64,000 bases of DNA, taken from Parietaria judaica. Taxonomy: Eukaryota > Streptophyta > Magnoliopsida > Rosales > Urticaceae. The position numbers and the translations under genes were made by a program. Positions 44,601-56,886 of the stretch are shown here, in pieces. Location: the NCBI GenBank assembly GCA_954871525.1, contig OX940868.1:15414556-15478555 (forward strand), in the 5' to 3' direction. Each line of letters starts with the position of its first letter. The first letter of the stretch is position 1. Under the pieces are notes generated by a model that searched no databases, was not told the origin of the DNA, and was given only the letters and a program-made list of their open reading frames with translations.

Positions 44601-46569
44601 TAATTTCCACAGTTGAATTATACTTTTGGACTATATTTTCTGGTCTTTCCTAATATGTATATATATTTTCAGGTGGCAAGATTTCTGATGAAGACTGTTG
44701 CTCAGCTGGCATCTGGGAAAAAGCCCGTCGGAACCACAGCTTATCTGGGGAGAGTTGAACATCTCATGCAGTGTCGTTCAAATGTGCAAAGAGGTTGGTC
44801 GGTCTTTTCACATCTCTTTAATAATTATTCTGAATGCCCATTGGTTTTCTTATATATGTGGGCGATAATTACATATTGTGGGAAGGGAAAGGCTAGAGAT
44901 TAGTATTTAATTATGTCTTTCATTATTTACTTCGATTTATGTCATTATATATTTTCTCATTTAATAGGAGGGTTATATCGTATAGAGCAATAAGTGAAGA
45001 CTAGTGTTTCTTAATCCCATGTAGGCGCCTAGGGTTTGTTGAGGAGGCAATGTTTTGTTTTGTCCGTTGACTCCAGATATATTTTTGAGAGCTTTGATCT
45101 TGTTGTCGAAGGAAAGGACTTGTTTATTTCGTTCAGACTGCATTTATGTTCACTTTATTTTCTCCCAAATGTCGGAAAATTATGAGTCGTGAAAGTCAAC
45201 TACTTAAGATAGTTTTGATCTGGTACAGAATGGATGAATTAAAATTAGTTATTCAAAACTTAAAAATTAACTGTTTGAATTAATCTTGCAGCCGAGGATT
45301 GGCTAAATGCTGGTGCGGTCTTGGAGGTGTTCGAAGCTAGAGCCACCAGGATGTCTGTTGCCTGTGCTAAAAACCTTAGCGCATATGAAAATCAGGAAGA
45401 TGGTATACTTCTTATGCACATATATATAATATATATATATATATATATGCTTGTGCTATCTGGTTAAGTCTCTTGAGAGAATAAATATTTTGTTGCTCGA
45501 GAGAATTAAGTACTCAGTGAAAAAGTTGGGTTTTTCGTCTCCCGGACTGATTTTATAACTTTTTTCTTTCTCGCTATCAATTAAACATTTTTTTTCGTAA
45601 CCCTCCAGGATTTTTGGACCTCTCTGCTGACTTGGTTGAGGCAGCTGTTGCCCATTGCCAACTAATTGTCGTTTCCAAGTAAGCTTCGGTTCGCATATTC
45701 AATATCACAAGTCGATATTTTTTTCTCTTTTCCCGATCTACATATGAAGTTGCGTATCGGTTGCTCTATTCTAGTATATCCTCAAATTGACGGTCCATAA
45801 AACTTAATGTTGCAAGAAACATTATGAGAAGCAAATATTATGTATGTTACTTTTCATCTAATGCGGTCTCGTTGTGCATTAGGTTCATCGAAAAGTTGCA
45901 GCAAGAGATTCCTGGGGCGGGAGTGAAGAAGCAGTTGCAGATGCTCTGCTCCGTGTATGCTTTGAATCTTCTTCACAAGCATCTCGGTGACTTCCTATCC
46001 ACAGGTTGTATCACTCCTAAGCAAGCTTCGCTCGCCAACAACCAGCTTCGATCTCTATATTCTCAGGTTTGTCCACATTTTTGTCTAGAATAATTCACAG
46101 ATATATTAGGTTCGTCGTGATTTCTCTCTAATAGCCATGAGTAGGGTCGGCCTCGAGCTTGGCGAGACCCACCAAGTAATTTTTTTAAAGGGCCCTACTA
46201 TGTAAAAATGAAAATATGAAAACGAGTTCCGAGACTACTATCTATCGGGATCTGTTTGCGTCTCTATCAGTTTGTCGTAACAATATTTGGTTTTATTATT
46301 ATTTCTTTCTAGAATAGCCATGATTCCGGTCAGTTAATCATCGTTCTTCTTTCATTTAGGTACGTCCCAACGCCGTGGCCCTTGTGGATGCGTTTAACTA
46401 CACCGACCACTTCCTTAGCTCGGTCCTTGGCCGCTACGACGGTAATGTGTACCCGAAGCTCTACGAGGAGGCCTGGAAAGACCCCTTAAACGAGTCGGTT
46501 GTGCCTGACGGCTATCACCAGTACATAAGGCCGGTGCTCAAGCAGCAGCTTCGCAACTCGAAGCTCTGA
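41687..46569 (+). CDS. ACX1: Peroxisomal acyl-coenzyme A oxidase 1
   Basis: Fourteen exons: 41687-41824, 42166-42274, 42362-42423, 42525-42734, 42817-42904, 42987-43149, 43375-43570, 43857-44054, 44377-44508, 44673-44793, 45292-45402, 45609-45678, 45883-46066, 46360-46569; 663 residues, almost exactly the known plant length. It catalyses the first step of peroxisomal beta-oxidation, an FAD-dependent oxidation of acyl-CoA that makes H2O2, and also serves jasmonate synthesis. An N-terminal domain is followed by the beta domain with [18 protein letters not shown] and then KWWPGGLG. The C-terminal FAD region includes [13 protein letters not shown], and the catalytic base is Glu423 in CTYEGDN. The protein ends in Ser-Lys-Leu, a classical PTS1. 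The start matches the family ([19 protein letters not shown]). All introns are GT-AG. Confidence 0.97.
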
Positions 46570-46646
46570 AGGCCCGTGCTGAACATCACCCGTTCCAAAT
46601 TAAGTTTTATTTTATTTTATGTAGCGTGGTATTTATGGTGAGGTTT

Positions 46647-46652
46647 AATAAA
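46647..46652 (+). terminator. candidate polyadenylation signal of ACX1
   Basis: AATAAA about 80 bases after the ACX1 stop codon. Motif and position only. Confidence 0.4.
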
Positions 46653-48421
46653 GCAACTTCAAATTAAGCTGCTAATTTTATTATTCATTATAATCTCTAG
46701 ACGTGCGTTATTATTTGTACATTTATACTTACGACTTGAAATACAACTTTCACCATGACAATAATTATTCTGGAAGTAAAAGTAGAGCACAACTGCACAA
46801 AGAATTAGGAGCTATGTAATTTTACTAATTTCTGGGGGTTGAGTCCGCGCGGACACTCAACAAACCGTGAAATACCAAGAAAAATTTAAAATCACCATGG
46901 TCAATTCAAGGGGTGAAATGAAAACTAGGTGCTCGTCTTTTGGACTTTCTTTGGCCCGGTTCTAATGTTTCGGGCCTTCCAAAATTGACCCCGGTCTCGA
47001 TTGTGGTGGTTAATTGATTCGATTTAGTGCATGGGAAAATGATACTGGCGGTTTTTTTTAGGCATTTTTCATAAGTAAACGCAATATTTATGAGTAGACT
47101 CGAAAAATGATTATTTACTCTGTTATTGGTTTTCAAGGTAGTATCTTTCATCGTAAACCAAGATATAAGTACATAGTATTTACTATTTACTCCATTATTG
47201 CTTGGATGATGCTGATGTTCAATTATATGAAAACGATATCACAAGCCATGTAAATACCACACAGAAAGAGAATGAAAATAAAAATAAATTAGAGTTCTAT
47301 AAATAAAGAGACGAGCTTTAAATTATAGTTCATAAATAAGAGTCCTTCATTCTATTATATTATTTGTTTATGAAGAAGAAAAAGAAAAATCTAACTTATG
47401 TGGGGTTACAACTTATAATTAATTAATTGTATACATGGTGACGTGTTCTGCACACGTGATCGTGGTTAGTGTTTTTTGTTGGTGCCCCCTTCAAACGAAA
47501 GGGCAAGTAGGCGACCTTGAGTTCGACCTTGAGTTTGGCACGCATCATGTTCAACCGAGAACCAGAAGAGACACGGGGAGACGGCGTTGACAATTTGATC
47601 AACGATTGGAACATAGCGAATTCCAGCTCATAATACTCTTTTGTAAGAGGCATCAGCCCTCTCAACACATTCGTATACCAATGATCAATTATTTGAATGT
47701 TAATAAAATTGTATACAGTGAATACTAATAACATTAAAAATGTCAAACTTATATTTATAAACAAGTTTGCTCTTGTGTTACATCCAGACATTTATTTAAA
47801 AAGTTTGTTTTTAAAAATCCGGAAACAATATTACTCGTTTTAGATTATCACGGGAACAATATTTATTGCTTCCAAAATTATTATAAAATAATACGGGTTA
47901 CTTATTTTGAAAGTCAAAACAAGTGATATTTGTGAGTACTTAGAGTTGAGACATTGATCGTCGTTTACGAATGTTACTTATTTATGATGCAATAAAAAAA
48001 CAATAAAATACACACACTATATTAACGGTTTGATTTTGACGTATCACTTTTTATTTTCTTCATTCCTTAATTAAAGCCTTGTTTATGTTGTAAATAGTCT
48101 ATATAAACTAGGTATATGTATAAAAGTGGAGATTATAATCATAGACCAAAGGTCCTTAATTATAATTCGTATGTATTTAATCATATTAACGTGGTTTTTA
48201 TTATTCTTTATTTTATTTTTATATAAAAATCATTTAAATAATCAATGTTAATATAAGAATCTAGCGGATGATCAATTATTTGATATCCATTAAATTGAAC
48301 GTAAGTCTACATCAAAGTACATTGTACATATAGCTTCTCTCATGTATATAAATGTTGACCATACAATTATGGACTATTCTATCTAATTATAATTTTTTTT
48401 TTAATTATAACTTTGTTGAGC
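46653..48421. other. intergenic DNA between ACX1 and the LINE
   Basis: Mostly AT-rich. A 122-codon open frame on the minus strand (47423-47791) starts with a hydrophobic segment and has a basic C-terminal half. I do not recognise it and found no exon context, so it is not called as a gene. Confidence 0.4.
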
Positions 48422-48430
48422 AAGTTCTAT

Positions 48431-51400
48431 GCACATTGTTAGTTTCTACGAAGATATTTTTTGCTCAGCCTCCCAGTCTTCACAAAATATCGATCTTGTA
48501 AAGAATGTCATTTCTGTTTCTGTTGGTGATGTTGAGAATGATATGCTCACCATGACCCCTTCTTGCGACGAGATTCGGACCATGGTTTTCAGCATGGATG
48601 GCAACAGCTCTCCGGGTCCGGATGGTTTCAATGGTAAATTTTTTCAAGCATTTTGGGATATTGTTGGGTCTGATGCCTGTCAGAGCGTGCAAAGTTTCTT
48701 TGTTAATGGAATCATTTCTACTGGGCTCAATTCAAGTCTAATGGTTCTCATTCCTAAGATTAAAGATGCGGTGGACATTGATCACTTTAGACCAATTATT
48801 TTGATCAATTTTTGCTTCAAAATTATTACTAAAATATTGGCAGACAGACTTTATAGCATTGCAGCGTGTATTTTATTTGACAACTAATTTGGCTTTGTCA
48901 AAGGTTGGAATATCGCCCACTGTATAGCGGCGGCTTCTGAAGGAATAAATGTGTTAGATAAGAAGAATTTCGGTGGCAATATGGCCTTGAAGATTGATAT
49001 CAGGAAAGCTTTCGACACCATGGATTGGGGTTTTATTTTAGACGTTCTGGAAGCCTTCGGATTCTCTTTAAAATTCAGGGATTGGATTCTTTAGATTTTC
49101 TCCTCGGCTAGGATCTCGATTATGCTAAATGGCTCGGCTAAAGGTTATTTTCGGTGCAAAAGAGGTGTTCTTCAAGGAGACCCTTTATCTCCCATTTTAT
49201 TCGTAATTGCCGAGGATTTCTTAAGCCGACTTATTAGCAAATACGTGGAGGATAATAAATGGAAAGCTATAAAATACACGGGTAATACTCTTTTCACTTC
49301 TCATTTATTATATGCTCATGATGTGATGTTATTTGGGGCTGCCACTAAAAGTAATGTGCGTGCAGTTTCTGAGGTTTTTGATATCTATTCTTCTCTTTCG
49401 GGCCAAGTTGTTAATTGGTCCAAGTCTGGTGTTATCTTTAGCGATAAATTACGCAATCATCGGAGGCTAAGCATTGTTAATTCCATGAAGTTCAAGCATA
49501 TTTCCTTGCCGTTTCATTATCTCGGAGTTCCTTTATTTAAGGGCGCTCCAAGGAAAAAATAGTTGCAGCCTGTGGCCGATAAAATCTTGAGTAAGTTTGC
49601 TAGTTGGAAAGGCTCCACTTTGTCTTTGGCGGGTAGGATCACTCTTGTTCACTCGGTAATTCAAAGTTCTTTTCTCCATTCTTTCTCGATTTATGCTTGG
49701 GCGAAAAGTCTCTTATCGAAATTGGAAAAATCTGTGAGGAATTTTATTTGGTCGGGATCTATTGATAGTAGAAAATTGGTTACTGTGCCTTGGAATATTT
49801 GTTGTTTATCTATTTCAGATGGGGGCATTGGGGTGAAGAATTTGAGTGCCCTGAATAAGGCCATGATTGGAAAGTTATCTTGGCAATTCATTAATGCGAA
49901 TTCCTTCCCTTTAAGTTTGATAAAAGACAGGATCTTTAACACAGATGACTATCTGAAAGCTAAAGTTATTCCCTCCTCTATTTGGTGTTCGTTAAGACCT
50001 TGTTTCTCTTTGGTTGCAGACAATATTCTCTGGTTGATTAACGAACATTCAAATAAGAACTTTTGGCTTGATAATTGGTTGCATCCTTGTGTAGCCGATA
50101 GAGAAAATATTCCTTTACAAAACCGAAGCAATCTCACGGCTAAAGATTCTGATTACCGAGTTGATGATTGTTGGAATTTGCCTCCTAATTTGTCGACGGC
50201 AGTCTCCGATGATATTAATAAGTACATTTTTATCGAGGAAGCGAATGATGTGTGCGTTTGGCACCCCAGTAAGGACGGTATGTTTTCTGTGAAATCGATC
50301 TACAATATGTTTTGTTCTGACTATAATTTGTTCCCTCAATGGCATAAGTTTTTATGGAAGGAATTTCTTCCACCTTTGAGGTCTATTACTTGTTGGAGGG
50401 CTCTTTTAGACTTTCTTCCGACTGAGCTCACTTTACAGAAAAAAGGATTCTCTTTAGCATCCATGTGTCGTTTGTGCAACAATCAGGTGGAGGATTCTAA
50501 CCATATCTTTGTTAACTGTGAATTTGTGGGGTCGGTTTGGATCGCGATATCTAGTATTTTTCTTAAACCTATAAATAGAGGTGGGTCTCTAGCCTTATTG
50601 CTCTCAGATGCCGCCTCTATTAATCTAAACCCCCAAGTTTTTGCCCTTTGGAATACTGCAATTATCTCGACAATTTGGCTAATTTGGCATACGAGAAATG
50701 CATTTTTGTTTGATGATGTGATTCCTAACATTCACATTTTTTGAGGCACATTTAGCGACTTATTAAGAAAGCAAGTTTCTTTAAAGTGGGGACTGGAAGC
50801 ACTTTGGAGGATCTCAGAATTCTGAAGATTTTCGGCATTAACATTCAGCTCAGAGAAGCTCCGAAAATCATTCCTGTTATATGGCGTTTTCCTCCCACAT
50901 CGGTGTTAAAATGCAACACTGACGGTTCTTCTATGGGTACTCCGGGAGTGGCAGGAGCTGGAGGCATTTTTAGAACTTGTTGTGGATTTCCTCATGGCTC
51001 GTTCTCTTTTCACATTGACTCTGCTTTTGCTTATGAAGCGGAAGTGATGGCCGCAGTATTTGCATTGGAAAAAGCGATGGAATTTCATTGGGAGAACCTA
51101 TGGCTCGAGTGCGACTCTACATATGTAGTTCAACTTTTTCAGAAGAAATCGAGTTTTGTCCCTTGGAGGTTACGTGCTCGTTGGTCCAAATGCATCCGCT
51201 TTGTGGAAGTCGTCAACTTCAGAGTGTCTCATATCTTTCGGGAAGGAAATAGAGTAGCCGATGCTTTAGCTAGTTTTGGAGCTCAAAATTTGGGTAATCA
51301 TTGGTGGCATTCGCACCCGGATTTTACTTCGTCGTTTGTAAACGATGACATTTGTTCGAGAGAGAACTTTAGATTTAGATAGTTCTCATGTTTTGTTTTG

Positions 51401-51530
51401 GGTGTAATTCTTGACATTTTTATTTATATTATTTCGAGCCCCGCTTCTTTCTTAGTTTCTTGGGTGCCAACTTAATTGGGATTCGAGTTCACTTTGCGAG
51501 ATTTCGGGCCTCTATCTTTAAATTAAAAAA
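48431..51530 (+). mobile_element. 5'-truncated, inactivated LINE (non-LTR retrotransposon)
   Basis: The order is typical of plant L1-type elements with the endonuclease missing. A reverse transcriptase region comes first (SSPGPDGFNGKFF; IKDAVDIDHFRPI; ALKIDIRKAFDTMDW; RGVLQGDPLSPILF), then a zinc-binding RT-associated domain (CWRALLDFLPT; CRLCNNQVEDSNHIF), then RNase H (KCNTDGSSMG; EAEVMAAVFALE; REGNRVADALASFG). The main frame is broken by stops at 48885, 49093 and 49560, and there is a frameshift near 50740 before the RNase H part. An A-rich tail ends at 51530. A 9-bp duplication, AAGTTCTAT, lies at 48422-48430 and 51531-51539. The catalytic YADD box reads YAHD (His codon at 49317). Confidence 0.92.
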
Positions 51531-51539
51531 AAGTTCTAT

Positions 51540-52968
51540 ATTAATAATAAGAATAAAGACTTAGAGTCGTGTTTAGTGAAGTGATATTCACCCTCTCAAT
51601 CAGATATATCGCATGGTGTATCTCTCGTTTTATATTTTCCGATGGGATCGACGATTTCTGTTAATGACACGAAGACTGCGGTGGTATCTTTAAGTTTCTA
51701 TCACCCTCAACCCTCTTTATTTTTACAGTCGATTTTTCTTATTTATTATCATTACAAGAATAATGATTTGCTAGTTGCTATAAATATTAACACTTTAAGG
51801 TATTCGAATCCCATGCGTTATGAGAATTCGAACTTCAATTAAACTGGAGAAATCGACGTCGTCATATATAATCACTTAGAATATCAAGTATGATTGCATA
51901 AATTTGACGACGTAGAGCCTGGTCTACATATAAATAAATTTTCTACTAAACCGAATAATAAGTCGTTCACAATAATTGTACTTTATATTCGTATTAAACG
52001 TTACTCATATTAATTATATATGATAAATTAATCATGGGGATTAGTTGTGTGATCGCTAATTGAAATTGTCACCAATCTGCTAGTTGCAACTCAAGACAGA
52101 GATAGACAACAACGATCAATGTGTTTCTGTTTTTTTTTTTCTTTCAATGATTTATAATGGCATAAGTATTTAGTTTTTTTATTTTATTTTTTATGATGAC
52201 ACAATTTTTTATTTTTTTTATGTTTAAGTTTTGAATGTTTACAATTTTATTTTTAAGGAAATTGTACGAAATACCTATTTTGTATCAAACCTTTTAAAAA
52301 ATACTCATTTACGTAAGATGTATCCAAGTCTTAACGATAAGTTCAAAATTATGCTAAATAAATTGAAAAAGTGGTATAAAAATTGAAAAAAATTGCTGAC
52401 AAAATTAATGAATATTAAAAATTTGGACCGCCAAGAAAAGAAAAAAAAAGTCTCCACAAAAGTAAATACATCACTTATGTCGCTATTATCTGTTCTACTA
52501 ATGCTCAAACAAATATTTTTATAATGTCGCATAATAATAGTTTACTAATTTGATTTCAACCACGTGAGTGACGTGACTAAAATATTTAATTATAGACCAT
52601 TTAAATTTTTCCCCACTTGCTTTTGATTCGTCACTTTTGTCACTGCGCGGCTGCGCTATTTTTATAATTAATTTAATATAGCTATATCTATGTTTTTCTA
52701 TATTATATAATATAATGTAGATAACATTCCATATTAGTTCCTTCATTACTAACTAAAAAAATCCCAAAAATAGTCATGAAAAAAACAAAAAAGTGGGAAA
52801 TTTATTTATGGACCAAGCTCTACGTCACCAAATTATGTAATCATAGTAACGTCATATAAATATTACTTGCTTACAAAATATCACCAGTTATATTATGATG
52901 ATCTATGGATCCCACGCCTAAGAGGAAAATTGGAGATAATGGTGTAAGAAATTAAAAAAAAAAAAAAA
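51540..52968. other. AT-rich intergenic DNA
   Basis: No gene recognised. Many A/T runs, including A tracts near 52438-52448 and 52954-52968. Confidence 0.5.
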
Positions 52969-53694
52969 TAGCGGCGGAAATCCCCGACTTTACATATATA
53001 TCGCACTTAAGTTCATATACACTCATATTTTAGTGCTAAAAATCCCTAACGTTAGCATCTTGTTGCACATCACTCCTTTTGCAGTTATCCTAATGATCGC
53101 TGGAAATGTCGCAAAGAAATAAGAAAATGATAAGAATTGTCACAATGGTGGGATCCACTAAAAGAATGGCTTGATTTCACCGGGATTCGTGGATTTAACG
53201 GTATACAATTTTTTTAGTATTTGTTTTTTATTTTTGGTACTTTACGACATTATTAGATCGCAAAGAATTAAGAAAACGACAATTATTTTCAAAATAGTGG
53301 GATCAACTAAAAATGTGGCTTAATTTCACCGCCACACATGGATTTAACATTTCGAGTTTTTTTTAGTATTTTTTATTTTTGATACTTTTGCCTTACACTT
53401 TTATGTATTTTTTGGTACTTTTATCGTGAATATCCCTTTTATATATAAATAGTTCATTAATATGTGTAATTAATAATATTGCTAAGGAAGCACATGGAAG
53501 GTGGACTCTAGATGGACCTGACATGGATGACATATATGTAGCCTGCATGTCAATTGGTAGTTAATGTGAGGATAATTACAGAAGGAGTGATTTGCAACAA
53601 GATGCTAACGCCAAGGTAGAGAATTTTATCACCGAAATTTGAATACAAAGAGTTAACTGCAATATATATTTGGAGTTAAGAACTTACGCCGCTA
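52969..53694. mobile_element. long-arm inverted-repeat (fold-back) element
   Basis: The outer ends TAGCGGCGG (52969) and CGCCGCTA (ending 53694) continue into imperfect arms of about 130 bp. The strongest part is AACGTTAGCATCTTGTTGCA (from 53050) with its near-complement at about 53595-53615. Between the arms, two direct repeats of about 150 bp start near 53110 and 53262; both contain GGGATC.ACTAAAA and TGG.TT.ATTTCACCG. No open frame. The flanks are poly-A on both sides, which obscures any target duplication. Confidence 0.7.
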
Positions 53695-53827
53695 TTTTCC
53701 AAAAAAAAAAAAACACACACACACATAAAAAGAAATAAATAATATATATATAGGCTCTGAGATTATAATATAACAATATAGTTTACTCCACATTTTATGA
53801 GAAATATCAACAATAACCACTTAGAAT

Positions 53828-54403
53828 TAGGGGTGGCAATTCGGGTGGCGTATCGTGTTCGTGCCGGATCTTAATCGTTTTTTTACTTATTTTATGTAGA
53901 CCAAGACCCGCCCAATTTATTAATCGTGTTAGAAGATGAGACCCAGACCCGCCCCATTTAAATAGCGTGTTTATCATGTCTCCCCGTTTAACCCATTAAT
54001 CAGATTCACATATTTTACAACTATAAATTAATTCAATTTACACTCATTTTACTTAATTTATTTAATTATAGGATCTAAAATTTTAAAGTTTACCAACAAT
54101 TTTTTATGTTCATCAATTGTACAACGTAATTAATAAATCAAAAAAATATAAATGCCATATATAATAAGTAGTAAAACACTTTATAACATATATAAATGCA
54201 TAAAATGCTACTTTTAGCTTATAAATCGTGTCTAATTGGGACCCATCATGCTATCGTGTTCGTGCCATGTTTACCCGTTATTTAATCGTGTTAATCGTGT
54301 TCGACACGGATGGACCCAGATCCATTTATTGTAGACCCAAACCCATTTAAATCGTGTCGTAACCGTTTCATGTTTCGTGTCCGGCCCCAAATTGCCACCC
54401 CTA
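53828..54403. mobile_element. hAT-type MITE with TAGGGGTGGCAATT ends
   Basis: Terminal inverted repeats are TAGGGGTGGCAATT and AATTGCCACCCCTA, with an exact 8-bp target duplication, CTTAGAAT, at 53820-53827 and 54404-54411. The interior repeats CGTGTT, GACCCA and ACCCATTTAA motifs and has no transposase. It belongs to a different family from the CAAGG-ended elements. Confidence 0.85.
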
Positions 54404-54592
54404 CTTAGAATATTAATGTTTGAACATATATCTTTACCCATTCTTCTATGTTGTCATAAGATATTGTATGAATTCTAAATAATTCCAGAGGCTAACACAC
54501 ACACAAACTAATTATTTCAATTTTGGCACAAAATTCATACATTTCTTAAACCACATTTTGCAAGTTCTGCAACTATAGGTACTGTTATGGGT

Positions 54593-55477
54593 AATTCTCG
54601 GGATTGATTTACAAAACAAATTAATTAAACGGAAATTATTAGAATGATTTCCGTTAATTAATTATATAATTTGATTAATCTTTTAATTAAGATTATTAAT
54701 CAAATTAATCAATTTCAAACCCAAAATTCCCTCCGGAGGCCCGTTTTCGAAAAACAAAGTGTCCCGGTGTTCACAAAAATATGAAGAACCCCGAAAACGA
54801 CATAAAATTTACAAAAAACGGACCCGGGAGCAAAAATGGCCGAGGAAACACCTGCGGGACCCACAGGGGCGGCGGCTGTCAGGGCCACGCCACGTGGCGG
54901 CTTCCTGTGCCGCCACTCGCCCGCGGGTCCCACCCGGGGTCGCTTCAGCCCCCCGACTTGGGGGCTGGCCTCGCCTGATCGCGCCAGCTGGCGCGATCCC
55001 TGCCGCCCGCGTCCCATCACGGGACGCGGCCACTTGCTCGCGCGGAGTCCCGCGCAGGGACACGCGGACGACCCTGATGGGTCTGCTCCCTCGCGGGGAT
55101 CCGCGCCCTCGCCACTTGCGAGGACGCCTGCTTCGAGCAGGCCACGTGTAGGGCAGGGATCATCCCTGCCCTTTGATCCGCGCCATGCGGGCCCCCCTCG
55201 GTGGCTTGGTGGCCGTCCGATCTCGCACGGACGGCCGGGATCGGACCATATTTTCCAGGGACTAAAATGCAATTATAAAATTATCCGGCCCCCCCTAGAC
55301 AATATTTTACTGCGTTTGGGCCCCTGGACCCTATTATAAATAGAAGCTCAGTTCAGTTGAAACGGTAACTCATTCGAACTCACTCGACTCGAGTTCTCTC
55401 TCTCTCTCTACCCCCGATATACTCGCCTCCCCTCAAATATTATACTAATGTTGAGCGTCGGAGGTGAATCAGGGGGT

Positions 55478-55511
<34 letters not shown>

Positions 55512-55534
55512 TTTCCCTTGACCTCGGGTGTTAC
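54593..55534 (+). mobile_element. GC-rich LTR-like sequence
   Basis: It begins TGTTATGGGTAATTCTCGGG and ends ACCTCGGGTGTTACA, so it has the TG...CA form of an LTR. A very GC-rich block (54810-55260) precedes a TATA box, TATAAATAGAAGC, at about 55335, and then a CT-rich leader, as in an LTR promoter. A run of 32 C lies at 55479-55510. The flanks show no matching 5-bp duplication, so a simple solo LTR is not supported. The long open frames here are a by-product of high GC. Confidence 0.45.
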
Positions 55535-56215
55535 ATTTTTCAGGCTCAGAAAGTGAGATAGTTCACAAAAGCGGAAGCCCTGGAGGAATTTTCATAAGAC
55601 CACGACCCGCCTGATAGGTTCCGTTCCATATTGTTTCCAGCCTATCTCCAGTCCACCATACGACTGTTGGGATAGTCTGGGGACAAGTCACGGGGCCCAC
55701 TATTTAGGTCGTAGGGTCAGGTCTGAGAAAATCCCTCTAAGATCCGGACGACCGAGGGATCACCCTGAGAGAGGTCTCTGGATCAATATATTGGACGAAT
55801 GCACTCCCCCGTTCATTGGTACCCCTGATCCGCGTGGACTCCGAACATGTACAAAACCCGGCCTGGTCATCTCCAGGCTCTGCGGTAACAGGTAATGAGC
55901 CACCCCGATCGCCCGGACCCTGAACGGCCACGAGACCTTCGATCCAAGAATTTCCAGAAACACCAACTCATAGTCCCCGAATCGGTCAATTATATCTCGC
56001 CTCGAAGTCAATGCTGACCACCCCAAAGTCAACGGGATCGGAAGGAGCAACCACCGACGGCAAAATCTGTCATCCCCGTAACCAAGGCCAGACAAGGCCC
56101 ACCAAAAAGTCAACGAAAAGCCCGCCACGTCAACAAACGACATTGAGCCAGGCCCAAAATCCTCAGCTTGGGCTTCAACAGTGTTTGATCCAAAAAACGG
56201 CATCAACATGTACAT
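55535..56215 (-). mobile_element. second LTR-like or retroelement segment
   Basis: Read on the minus strand it begins TGTTGATGCCGTTTTTTGG near 56208 and continues as GC-rich DNA to the junction with the preceding segment, where the minus strand reads GAAAAATGTAACA. The form resembles another LTR in the opposite orientation, or internal retroelement DNA. No RT, gag or integrase domain was recognised. Confidence 0.35.
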
Positions 56216-56886
56216 TTACCTTTTTCTGAGCATTCAGTATATCTTACGATTACCGATACATTATTTATAGAGTATTTTCAACAAAAATAATTACAACTTA
56301 AGTGAAAGTGGTGCGGTTATAACTTTATTTTTCTCGCAAAATATATTATAAATATTATTAAAAGTATATATAAATCTTAAGTATCACATTGGTATTTTTT
56401 TCGTGCTTGATTTACATTTACAACAACATAGAGAGTGGAATATATATTACGCGAAAAAACAAGTGAAATATGTTGTCGCTTTCACGGTTTTATCTATTAA
56501 TTTTACCGTAAATTTTTTTGATTTTTTTATTTTTTTTATAGAAAAAAATCAGAGTGTTATACAGAAATTAGTGACCAATATATTATTAATAATCACGATA
56601 ATATCCTTGCTTATATATATATATCCTATTTTTAAGTCATATTAATTTATCATTTTATTGTACTTTGTTCGTTCTATATATCTATCCATAATATTCCAAC
56701 ATGTATTCTCTTACGTACGTCATGGTAATTCATACTTACCTAACAACAGGTTATAACATTTTATACACATATACTACGTACTTATAATACTATACATACA
56801 TACATATATATATATATGTACATATATAACAGAAGCATATTCAAGTCATTCAACTTTTATCACCAATAACATAACCTACTTCCCCC
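56216..56886. other. ERF gene upstream region
   Basis: AT-rich. A run of TATATA/TACATA sequences at about 56798-56830 may hold the TATA box for the ERF gene. No other gene. Confidence 0.4.

Noticed and set aside
47423..47791. 122-codon minus-strand open frame with a hydrophobic start
   Set aside because: No known domain, and no promoter, exon or conservation evidence from this window alone.
54715..55339. Long GC-driven open frames (up to 185 codons) on both strands
   Set aside because: Low-complexity Arg/Gly/Pro/Ala products inside LTR-like DNA; no family recognised.
54593..55534. Calling this a clean solo LTR
   Set aside because: The bases flanking the TG and CA ends do not form a target duplication, and DNA beyond the right end looks like more element sequence.
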